64,000 nt of DNA, taken from NCBI RefSeq assembly GCF_029227915.1, contig NC_079881.1, positions 8,556,001 to 8,620,000 on the forward strand, given 5' to 3'. The translations under genes were made by a program, and so were the position numbers. The notes below the pieces were generated by a model. The model made no database searches. It saw only the letters and a program-made list of their open reading frames with translations, and was not told the origin of the DNA. This DNA is from Hydractinia symbiolongicarpus. Lineage: Eukaryota > Cnidaria > Hydrozoa > Anthoathecata > Hydractiniidae. Numbering within the stretch: position 1 is the stretch's first letter; each line of letters opens with the position of its first letter. This document shows, one piece after another, positions 22,075-31,769 of the stretch.

Positions 22075-24825
22075 ATGCCGCACTGTTGTGCTTATAAATG
22101 TCACAATCAATCTAATTTAAATGATAATGTATCGTATCATAAATTTCCAAAGGATCCAGAATTAAATAAAACATGGATTGCCAAAGTCAAACGGACCTCA
22201 CTGCCAAAATATCGGTACTTGTGTTCAACCCATTTCACCGAAGACTGTTTCGACAAATCTTTTGATATGCAACAAAAGTATGCAGCAAATAAAAATAAAA
22301 AAATGATTCGGAAGCTGGTGCCAGGGGCAATACCCACCTTATTCCCTCATATTGAGCCAACACCTGAGAGAGCATCATCCACAAAAAGATTGAAAGTCAA
22401 AGAACAAGCTGAGGTATTGTGATTTGCAATAACAACTTGGTGACCAGTCTTCAGCTTATAATTACGAGATATCAAATATGAAACTTCTTGAGAAAAATGA
22501 TAAATATAGATACGTAAATTTATTTATCTTCCTTCCAATCATATACATTTTGTGTTATAAAAAGGTGTGACATATATAATATAATATACCTTAGTACCCA
22601 GGCCTTATCATTTGATTTTCTTTTAATTTCAGATTGTCTCAGACTTATTAGAAAAACAAGACTCTTATACAATTCCAGTTGATGATTTTGACAGTCTTGG
22701 AAGCCTCTCGCCTGCTGATTCTGATGTTCAAGGTTCTAGAAATATGTCAACTCAAACAGACATCACTTACAACACAGTCAGTGTGCAAACAGAACCGACG
22801 TATTATCGAGATGCGTCTACCCTCACGAGGATGAGACACTTCAGAAGTATTAGGTGCCAAACAAAAACGTTCAAAAAGAACAATCCATCGAAAGGTGTAC
22901 AATTTCCAATACCCAAGAAAGGTATTTTAGAAAGTGATGGCGTAAAAATTGTTTGTCAGAATCGTGAGAGTGTGTCGACTGACGTGTTAGAGACTGTGGT
23001 GGCTGACAATTTTTGTAACAATTTGGGTGTTCAGAATAGTGGTTTAGATGAAGCGGAGGATGTCATTAGTGCTGCTGTTGAAATTGTAAATAATAAATTG
23101 GATGGTGTAAATAATAAATTGGATGGTGTAAATAATAAATTGGATGGTGTAAATAATGAATTGGATGGTGTAAATAATGAATTGGAGGTTGTAAATAATG
23201 AATTGGAGGTTGTAAATAATGAATTGGAATTGGATGATAAATCAGAAAGTTCGAGTGACGAATGTGGTGAAGACGCTGCTGATAGTGATTATGTTCCTTC
23301 ACAGAATGAGAATGCAACAGAATCTGATCTTTCGCAGAATGAGTGTGTCAGTTGGAAGGAGAAAATTAGAAATGAACGTGTATTTCTAGTTTACGAGAGT
23401 AAGTTATTTGAATTGCTCGGTCGGTGTCCAAGGTGTGGTGGGCCTGTTGATCAATCTGAAATCAGAGAAGTTATGAATACCGGTTCCCAATTGCATTTAA
23501 AAATTAATTGCTTCAATGAATGCAATATCGAATGGAAAAGTCAACCAATGGTCGGCTCACTAAACGGATTGGGAAATTTATTTATTTCAACATCAATCGC
23601 TTTTTCAGGGGTACCGTTTGCAAAAATTTCGAGGTTTGCATGGTTGATTAATTTGAAATTCATATCTGACAGTGTGTATTATCAGATTCGACGTGATTTC
23701 ATCCTTCCCGTAGTTAGACAAAAGTGGAATGTCGAACGTAAACGTATGGTGGAATTGTTGAAATCGCGTGATGTCGTTGTTCTCGTTGGTGACGGAAGAT
23801 GCGATAGCCCTGGCCATTCTGCAAAGTACTGCAATTATACGTTCATGGAAACACTTACCGGGAAAGTTATTGACACTGTTGTGGTACCTGTAACAGAAGT
23901 AAAGAATTCAAACGCCATGGAAAAAGAAGGGTTTGTTCGTATTTTACGACAGCTGCAAAATAACGATGTTCACGTGGATGTTGTGGCCACAGATAAACAC
24001 ACACAAATACGCAAACTAATGCGAGTGAACCCTGAGTTCAACACAATCAAACATCAATTTGATCCATGGCACGTTGCCAAAAATATAAATAAAAAAATCA
24101 ATAAAATTGCAAAAAAGAAAAGTCATGAAAGTTTGTTAGAGTGGGTACCTTCAATAGTGAACCACTTCTGGTGGAGCGTTACAACTGCCAATGGCGATGC
24201 TGACCTTATCTATGAAAAATTTCAGTCAATCATCTATCACACTATCAACAAACATGAATGGCCGGGATGTAAAAAATTTAAAAGGTGTGAACATGAACCA
24301 CTTACGAAAGAAGAACAAAAAAGTAAGAACTGGTTGTTAGAGGGTTCACCAGCTCATCAATATTTAGTTTCAATGGTCAGAGACAAGTCCTTCAAAAATG
24401 ACTTGAAGTATTTAACGGATGTCGTGCACACAACGAATGTGGAAGTTTTTAACAACCTTTTGTTGAAGTATATTCCTAAGCAGTACCATTTTCAGCACGA
24501 TCATATGGTCATGGGTGCTTATCTGGCTGCTTTGGATAATAACTTCAACTGCCAGCGAACTCAAGCAATTATTCAATCTGGTGAACAGCTTGGGAAACCA
24601 CGCTTCAAAATTGCTTGGCGCAAACCAACGAAGAAGTTAATCGCTAGAACAGTATTTGAGAAAAAAAATTATGAATACTTGAAGGTCATGATGATAAGTG
24701 CATACAAACGAGCGGCGAAACGTGAAAAACACAGGTCGAGAAAGCGAATCATGGCACCAAAAGAAAGAGCAAGCCGAGATGAAATAATTGAGAAGAAAAC
24801 GAAAATGGCGAGATTTAAAACATGA
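22075..24825 (+). CDS. THAP-domain Kolobok transposase, two exons
   Basis: Exons 22075-22413 and 22633-24825 join in phase 0 across a GAG/GTATTG donor and a TTTCAG acceptor, giving 843 aa. Residues 1-90 are a THAP finger (CCAYKC, then W, then CSTHF), which binds the element ends. A 21-bp repeat (23086-23230) encodes seven VNNKLDG/VNNELEV heptads in an acidic linker. Next come a zinc-ribbon-like CPRCGG...C..C and an RNase H-like core. Likely catalytic positions are the Asp in VGDGRCDSPGHS (about 499), the Asp in ATDKHTQI (about 567) and the Glu in TNVEVFNN (about 716), with a conserved DPWHVAKN between. The tail is basic. The catalytic assignment is inference from motif spacing. Cut-and-paste transposition in the nucleus is expected. 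Confidence 0.9.
23083..23230 (+). repeat. 21-bp coding tandem repeat (seven heptads)
   Basis: Unit GTAAATAATAAATTGGATGG plus T, drifting to GAATTGGAGGTT. It encodes VNNKLDG x3, VNNELDG x1 and VNNELEx x3, a probable flexible or coiled linker whose length should vary between copies. Confidence 0.9.
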
Positions 24826-24943
24826 TATATACATGTAATTTAGAAAAGGTTTTGGGGGAAGCGATTTAATTCTATCAAATTTGAAAAACGTCCTGGGTTC
24901 TAAGTTCACAAATTCAGTCGAATAGGCGTTTGTGTTAAGGGCT

Positions 24944-25877
24944 CTATCTGTTCTGTTCTTCGCTCGTCATGTACTCCCACGCCTGGATAATTTCAGACAT
25001 CCCGTCTGCTCCCTCATCGTCGCCATCGAAATTCACATAAATTCCATTTTCTTCTGGAAATTTTTTTCTAATTTTTGAAACCACACAAGCGGGAATGATT
25101 CTACGAACATGTCTTCCAAGTTTTGTATAAACAAACCAAGAAAACTGTCGATACGCTGCGTAGCGATAAGTCCTAAAACGAGAAAAAGGCCTGGGGATGA
25201 GGTTCATTAAATGTATATTTTTGCATGTACATAAGTTGAGTATAGTTTTTTGAGATATAAATAGAGTTATTTTGTTGTTTTGTATTTTGTTGAGCGTGTT
25301 GAGAAACATTTTGTATGAGATCTATGTTTGAGAATAATATATATTTTTACCGATTCGGTATATTGTCTATGCAAGGTAGCCATGCACCTTCCCTGTCATT
25401 CAAACTAACCATAGCGGTCCATAAAACATGTGGATTTAAACACACAGCATCGAAACTTTCATGCTGAGTTACGCATGTATAATCTAGAAAAAAAACAAAT
25501 TGGGAAAATTTACAAACTAGATCTAGAGGCCTGTCTCATACAGGTCCTGGGATCGAGCATATAAAAATTTCTTAGTTATTCATTCAACAAAATATGCACA
25601 CTAATCAATTATACAGAATCATACCACCAGAAATATATCTCAACTTTATTTCGTCGATTTCTGTGCAGCATAAACATTCACGACTCACAGGCATCGTACA
25701 GCAAAACGAACATTTACACCATGAGGATGGTTCGACGTCTAGGCGATTGATACGAGGCTCTTGCTCTCTAACTTCTTCTGGACAGTCGGGAACATCTTCC
25801 CAACTATCATCGCTATCATTGTTGGAATTGTTAACAACCTTTTTTTGTGGTTCAAACTGGTAAGGATTTACAGACAT
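24944..25877 (-). CDS. P2X7 C-terminal (ballast/zinc) domain protein, three exons
   Basis: Exons 25877-25625, 25483-25351 and 25172-24944 splice with correct phases (253+133+229 = 615 nt) into 204 aa. An acidic N-terminus (DSDDSWEDVPDCPEE) is followed by WCKCSFCCTMP and RECLCCTEI, then CVTQHESFDAVCLNPHVLW, then RYAAYRQFSWFVYTKLGR, IIPACVVSKIRKKFP and GIYVNF. This is the pattern of the cysteine-rich zinc and guanine-nucleotide-binding ballast domain at the C-terminus of vertebrate P2X7 receptors, here without any channel part. The gene lies wholly inside the Kolobok TIRs, convergent to the transposase. Its role in the element is unknown; as a zinc protein it may assist binding or regulation (inference). 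Confidence 0.88.
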
Positions 25878-26141
25878 TTTGCTGCATTAACGAAACGATT
25901 TTCTTGTGTATTATGTATTTCGCGCGCTTTTGATACTGAACTGGCGCGTCACAACTTTGACCCATGGAAAAAAGACTGGACGCTAGAGTTGAATTTTACC
26001 GAAATATAATCACAACAAAATGGAGGCGAGCGCTGCTGTTTTTACGAGGTAAACATGGATATATCTTCTACATAATATTGATTTGGCTAAAAAGACTTTC
26101 TCTACTATATTTCTTTGAATGTTTTGAGTTGCATAAGCATT

Positions 26142-26167
26142 ACTTGTGTAGACACCTCGGGATCCCT
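26142..26167 (-). repeat. Kolobok right TIR
   Basis: Ends GACACCTCGGGATCCCT next to TTAA. Confidence 0.93.
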
Positions 26168-26230
26168 TTAATTATGGCATAAAGCCGTACATATAAACCT
26201 AAAAGATATAATGAACATAATGACATATAC

Positions 26231-26394
26231 TACTAATTTATTCTCAATATTCCCGGAAATAAGGGGCGGGATAGTAAATTCTACCGAAATTTTGCAGTTT
26301 TTTTTTTTTTTTTTTTTTTTATAAGGCATGGAGCATTTACAGCGATCGCTATTCTGATGATTCCGTCAACTATTGTTTTTTCTCATCAACATTT
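26231..26394 (+). other. Right interior of element B with poly-T run
   Basis: Contains a run of about 22 T at 26302-26323 and no coding signal. Confidence 0.6.
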
Positions 26395-26543
26395 TCTGGT
26401 GGTTCTCAACCAAGACTACTCGTTCTGTCATAGTACTGCCGGTTCGCTGCTGGTTCTCTGGTTGTTCTACGGAGACTGGTGGTTCGCTGCTTGTTCTGTG
26501 GTGGTTCTGCGGAGACTAGTTGTTACCTGTTTTAGTTATTACG
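26395..26543 (-). repeat. Right TIR of element B
   Basis: Contains GGTTCGCTGCTGGTTCTCTGG and related units, followed by GGAGACTAGTTGTTACCTG and the tip TTAGTTATTACG. Confidence 0.8.
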
Positions 26544-26552
26544 GAAGTGGGA

Positions 26553-29500
26553 GCATTGTCCATATTTTTACAACATTTGTATCTGAGGAATAAAAAAAGG
26601 GCATGGCATGATTTACATAACTTAGGCATAGCCAAGGATCATTGGACCTTGTTTAATGAAATAGGTATTCCAAAGTATAGATTTCATTGCAATTACAGTG
26701 GGACCACTTATCACAATAATTGCTTAAAATTGCATGTCTGTTGTTTTTAACTGGTTTTCCACACACACTACAGGGAAACTGTATCATTTACACTTTAAAC
26801 AGAAAAAGTAACAAATAATAAATCGACAAAAAATCGAAAGTAAAAGCGATCACAGAAAATGAGAAAAAAAGAGAAGATAAAAAACATCTACTTACAAGAA
26901 TTACTCCTGGAACCATTTTAAACTGGAGTTATTACGATAGCAGAGAAGCAGTGATGGGGCCGTTAAGATTGTACCCTTGGAACATCTCATTTAACTGGGA
27001 TTTATTAAAGATCAAAACTAAAGAGGCGTCTAGGGCCTCAATCTTGACAGTCCCACCAGTGAATCAGAACTAGAGATAAGACTGTCACTGTATAACATAT
27101 GCACATTGTACCAGGAATTCCATGAAAAAAACAACACGAATGAACCTATATTTGTTAATTTGCGCATGCAATTTTTTATTTTTTATTATTCACTTATGGA
27201 GTGGTTTAAAAGTGTTAATATATTAACGAAACACATTGCTTTGTCGTTAGAAGTAACCTATAGCAAATATATACTGCAGGAATACATGACAAAGGGAGGG
27301 CTATGTCATACCATGTTGTATTCACTGCGATCATCTACTATTTTGTTTGCTATGTCCATCCGCCCCTCCACATGGCCGCAGACTATATTTTTACGGCAAG
27401 TGATATTTTCTCCGTAACGATTGTGTTTTTTACTAAAAGACATTTTTTTTTAAACTTCAGTTCCATTTCGATCTTTTGCTCCATAAAATTCTTTTTTTTT
27501 GTACGCAGCGTGTCCATAGATGTTTTAAAAAAGATGATATTTCCAATTACTTTTAATTTTTTTTTATAATTTTTTAGAATTTGTGCATATAATGTTTACA
27601 AAATCAAGATTTTTAATTTTAAAAATGTTACCACAAGATTTTTAGTTGTGTAAATTCTCAGTGATCTGCTGTTATAAGACCAAAAAGTAACTTTTTGAGG
27701 AAAATTATGATTATTGGTATAATTTTCATATAAAAATTGATTCTTCCAGGATACAATTTCTGGCAACAATAAATTTTTAACTGTTAAACGTCATAATACG
27801 TAATAAAGCCATGCTATTAATAGTATACATTAACTCTGGAAATTTGCTATTAAAAAGTTTAAATTGATATGTTTTTTTCGGTTATCTGTTGAATAATAAT
27901 TTTATAAAAAAATTAAAATATTTTTTTGAGAAAAACGTTAGTTTTTAAAATCTGATGTGGTGAAAAGTAGGCCAGAGTTGATTTTTTATATAAACAGAAT
28001 ACTTTTTTTAAATATATTTTCTATCAACATGAAAGGTAGCTAATTCCATACTGAATACATGTTCCAAAAGAGCTAGTGCATTTGCATTTATTGTTGAAAA
28101 AAGAGGCAGTGTATGGCATCTTTTCAAAGATATCTGAGTTAAGCATATAATTAACTTTTTGTAGCCTGAGCTAGATTGAATTTTGTTAACGAATTATTTT
28201 AATCTTATTTTTTAAAGCAAGAAGAATAGTGTTGTGTGCTCACTTAGTAGTAAGAATGCTTTGTCTTAAAAAGTTGTTTTTTACATTTATGATACATTTA
28301 TCTTTGATGTTAACATGCTTTATTAAATAAAATACCAGTTATGCCAATTGAAATACAATTGCTCAGAAGATATTTTTTGTCTTGTATGAAAGAAATTTGT
28401 TTGTCAAATTTTTATTTAGTATATTGACTTTCAGGAGGGTCACATTATATGTACAGGTAATATTGCCAGTTGAAATACCCCTCTCTCTTCAGTGAGCTAA
28501 TTTCCTACCTTTTTTATTATTGACTTGTGTTGAAAAATTGAACAAGCAACACCAAATTTCGAAAAATTTTATGACCCATTTCAATTTATTACCACCCCTC
28601 ATATTAATAATTAATAGCTTTTTCTGCTATGGAACTTATTATGCCAATAATTCAAACAAGCTTCACAGAGTAATTTATTTATTTATCATAAAGATTTACA
28701 CTTTAGTAATAAAGTTACTGCTATAATTGCGTGTTCTGATAAAGAAACCGACAAAGACATACGTATATATAACAAAAAATCATGTAAAATATACATTGTG
28801 ACTGAAACAAATAACATAGAAAAACAAAAAATTGAATAACACTTTAGTCTGTAAACTAAACTCATTTCTCCTTTTTTGATATTTTTCAATAAGAGAAGCG
28901 TACAAAAAAATTATAGGGCAATAGCGAAAGCAGGGAAGAAAGACAGGTATTCTTTCTAATACCACTCTTGAAAGACTCAAAGATAGGAGTGTTTAAGTAG
29001 ACGAATCAAGGGTCAAACATACACCGAGAAACAAAATTATAAAAATATCAAAATAATAAAAATTATTTGCAATTAAAATGACTCATGACTCTATTCCTAA
29101 AATCTGCGACTGAACCTGTTACCGTATCTCTATGGGCAGTGTATTGAAAATTTTCACATCCGTTATAGAAAAGAAGCCAGATTATTTTGTTTCACTTTAG
29201 GAATAAATAACACTATAGAGTTTTGACAAGTATTTTGACAATGGATTATAACTCTCTAGATCTTTACAAATATTACAACCTAAACATTTCTTTACAAATC
29301 CAAAAACATAGTTCAAGTCCAAATCCAGTAAGGTATTTCCAAAATGAAAAATTTCTCTCTAAAGTAAAGTATAATCCAAGTTTAAAATCCAATGCCAATA
29401 TGTTTATAATGCACAAAGTAGCTACACAATTTTAAATATCTAAATATAAAATGAAGTTACCTTTAACCAAGCATTAATTACTAATTACAGCCTTATAGCT

Positions 29501-30470
29501 AGCTACAGTACAGTGTCCTAAAAGCATTTTTGGGAGACCTCTAGCTAGCTAGCTAGTTTAAAGGCTTTTAGGATATATTAAGTTGCCTTTATTGTACAAA
29601 AAGAAATTAAAAGTACAAATAAGTGCCTAATAAAAGTTTTTTTCAAAATATATATCATAAAATTAGTATCACAAAGATAAAAACAGATATCAAAAATCAA
29701 AACTGTCCTGCCGCCAGCAGTTTCGCAAGGCAAATGACTGAATAAACGTGAAGTCCAAAGTTCAACTTGCACCACCGAGTTCCGCAAATTCATAATGGCG
29801 CATAATCTCCGAAATGGTCTATTCAGAGCTATACGCTATCTTGTGAACTGCCTTGGTCAATTAGTGTTACTAAAAAACCTTTTAGAAATAACTCAACAAA
29901 TTTTCCTGTTTTGCAAAAAAAATGCTACAGTACTATTTCTTTTTAGGAGTCGAAATACACGCAATATTAGCTAAATCAAATTCTATTTACCCTATTATTA
30001 ACTAATAGCTATTTTCAACCGGTTATGAGAAAGTCGTAGCGTTCAATGGCTAGAGAGCTTTAAGAACGGGCCTTGTACAGCGCAATATAACTTAACTTCG
30101 TAGCAACCATATCGTCGTTATAAATGTAGACAATTAACATTGCCGGTAAAACGTGAAAGATGCAGTCATAACTCAATTTTATATAGCTAGTTACACTATA
30201 TTAATAACTATGTTCCTCCGAATAGTTTATTTATTCATTTTTTATTCATTCATTTATTTATAATGAATATTTATACAGTATAAAACATCGTCTGCTATTA
30301 AAATGTGTCCTATAAATATTAGCAATATTAGTTTTTCTAACAGCTACGAACAAAAAAAGTCCATATACTTTTTTATCATTGTTGTCATGAGGTTTTAGTT
30401 TTAAAAATATTAAAAGTTCAAAATCAAATTACACTGCTTCCTATAAACAGCAAAAAAAACATGACACACA
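26553..30470. other. Giant-element interior, no gene recognised
   Basis: Very AT-rich. The open frames are short and without recognisable domains; a frame at 26520-26750 runs out of the element-B TIR. A small inverted repeat (about 26955 and 27045, GGCC-TTAAGATTG) and a hairpin with CCTAAAAGC/GGCTTTTAGG arms around a TAGCTAGCTAGC core (29517-29575) suggest MITE remnants. A stretch of TCAATTT/TTTTTATA-rich DNA at 27560-28480 shows nothing else. Confidence 0.5.
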
Positions 30471-30479
30471 ATTATTTTT

Positions 30480-31760
30480 CTAAAATATCGTTTTTATTTG
30501 TGTATGGATAGTTATCCAAATCTACTGTTTGTTTTAATATCTCTCCTTTGATAAATGTATGTATAGGTGTCCCACATTCCAGCAAACTTACTGTGTTAAG
30601 ATAAAAAATAAAGTATTCCATGAATTGAGCTGTTAGAACATCTAATTTATTATTTCGTACAAGCGTATTTGCGACTTTTTTCCAAAATCTCCTTCTTAGT
30701 GGTGTATGGATGGGCATCAAACATCACTCCTTGTTTAGTGTCTAGCATAAAGTTTTCTACCAGGTTGGCGTGCTGAATATTTTAATTCGCGAGAAGGGTA
30801 AATTAAAAAAATGCGTTTTTTAAATGATGCATGTATATCGATAGAATCTCTATTTTTATAAGGTATGGATGGATCTCTCATTTTCTTGGTTGTTTACTGA
30901 GGAGAACTAATGTTGTATACACAGGTCTGCTACGACATGCTGTATGTTTTTTCCGCCTGAAGGAAGGTTTTGCAAAATATCCTTTTAATATTGTATGGTG
31001 GTATGAATCAGTCTCCCCCGTTCCTGCTTCTTACTGAGTGGGATAAAGTCTTCCTGTGAATTCACATGTTAGGACATCTGATATTATCTAAATCTCCTTT
31101 TTAGTAGTGTATGGTTGGATATCTAACTTTTTATTCAGCGTAAAAAGCAACTTCCAAAATTCTCATTTTAAATGATGTATGGATGGGTCTCACACTCTCG
31201 TGCCTGTTTTCTGAGTGAAATAAAGTCTCGAATTGGCCGACCAAGAGATTTAATACTTCACCTTTCGCGATGTCGTTTTTATCAGATCTCTTTGTTAGGT
31301 TGTATTGCAGGATCTTTTGCTCCCTTGCCTGTTTACAGAGTAGAAGAAAGGTTTTTTTATTTGCTTACTAGAACATTGAACATTTCATTTGGTGCGAGAG
31401 AGCTTTAACAAAATCTTTGATGTATGCACATGCAATGATATACGCACGCGTGTGCTACTCGCCCTTTCGATTTTTGAATAGAAAAAAGTGATCGTTTGAC
31501 GTTTTTTTATTCTATTCTTTTTTTATATTGCGTAAGGTTATTCCCCAAAATACTTTTTTAATGATGAATTGATAGGTTTCGCTACTTGTCTAATTGTTTT
31601 TTAATCAGAATAAGCTTTTCCTTGTTTAGCTTCACAATACATTCAATATCGTATTTATTGCGGGAATAGTTTCCTAAATTTTGTTTTTAGTATTGTATGT
31701 GTAGGTATGGATGGGCCTGGCTACTTGCCTAAATATTTACCCTAATAGGACATCTTCCCC
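30480..31760 (+). repeat. Degenerate tandem repeat field (GTATGGATGGG units)
   Basis: The phrase TTTTTAGTGGTGTATGGATG, followed by a T-rich stretch with CTTGTTTA and AGTG.GATAAAG.CTTCC, recurs with variation at about 30500, 30695, 30860, 30985, 31105, 31175, 31560 and 31700. Spacing is uneven, around 100 bp, so this is an old decayed minisatellite. No coding signal. Confidence 0.6.
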
Positions 31761-31769
31761 TATTACTTA

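Larger units (their letters stand above)
21607..26171. mobile_element. Kolobok DNA transposon, structurally complete, 4557 bp
   Basis: TTAA duplications stand at 21607-21610 and 26168-26171. The TIR reads AGGGATCCCGAGGTGTCTAC then ACAAGT, identical over 26 bp at both ends (21611 inward and 26167 inward). It encodes two convergent genes: a THAP-transposase on plus (22075-24825) and a P2X7-ballast-type zinc protein on minus (25877-24944), with stops 118 bp apart. All splice sites and frames are open, so the copy may be active or recently so. It sits in the 5' LTR of the copia element. TTAA targeting and a THAP domain are hallmarks of Kolobok. Confidence 0.93.
16012..26225 (-). mobile_element. 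Ty1/copia retrotransposon with 77-bp LTRs, interrupted twice
   Basis: TATAC flanks both sides (16007-16011, 26226-26230). The LTR is TGTGAATAGATCT...ATAATGACA, only 77 bp. The left copy is intact (16012-16088). The right copy is split by a Kolobok insertion (21588-21610 plus 26172-26225). The two LTRs differ at 4 of 77 positions, so the insertion is not recent. The domain order gag, protease, integrase, RT, RNase H is the copia order. The short LTRs and the HVDDCF catalytic box suggest the marine GalEa-type lineage (inference). The coding region is broken by frameshifts and by a 1.1-kb TTAA insertion. Confidence 0.93.
21588..26225 (-). repeat. copia 5' LTR, split by Kolobok
   Basis: The 23 bp at 21588-21610 and 54 bp at 26172-26225 join at the duplicated TTAA to give a 77-bp LTR that matches 16012-16088 except for four substitutions. 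Confidence 0.9.
15389..26543. mobile_element. Element B: 936-bp element with 9-bp duplication, expanded by nested insertions
   Basis: The tips TGTAATAACTAAAACAGG (15389) and its inverse CCTGTTTTAGTTATTACG (to 26543) are followed inward by about 110-140 bp of degenerate AACCAGCAG/AACCACCAG repeats on both sides. GAAGTGGGA flanks both ends (15380-15388, 26544-26552), a perfect 9-bp duplication. Subtracting the copia insertion leaves 936 bp with no transposase, so it is non-autonomous. A 9-bp duplication with long TIRs is the classic Mutator-like form. Its TIR words resemble those of element A. Confidence 0.78.

Noticed and set aside
22744-24825. Transposase as a separate 693-aa gene from the THAP protein
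   Set aside because: The 22413/22633 junction is a clean GT-AG intron in phase 0, and the sequence from 22633 to 22743 is open in the same frame, so one fused 843-aa protein fits better.
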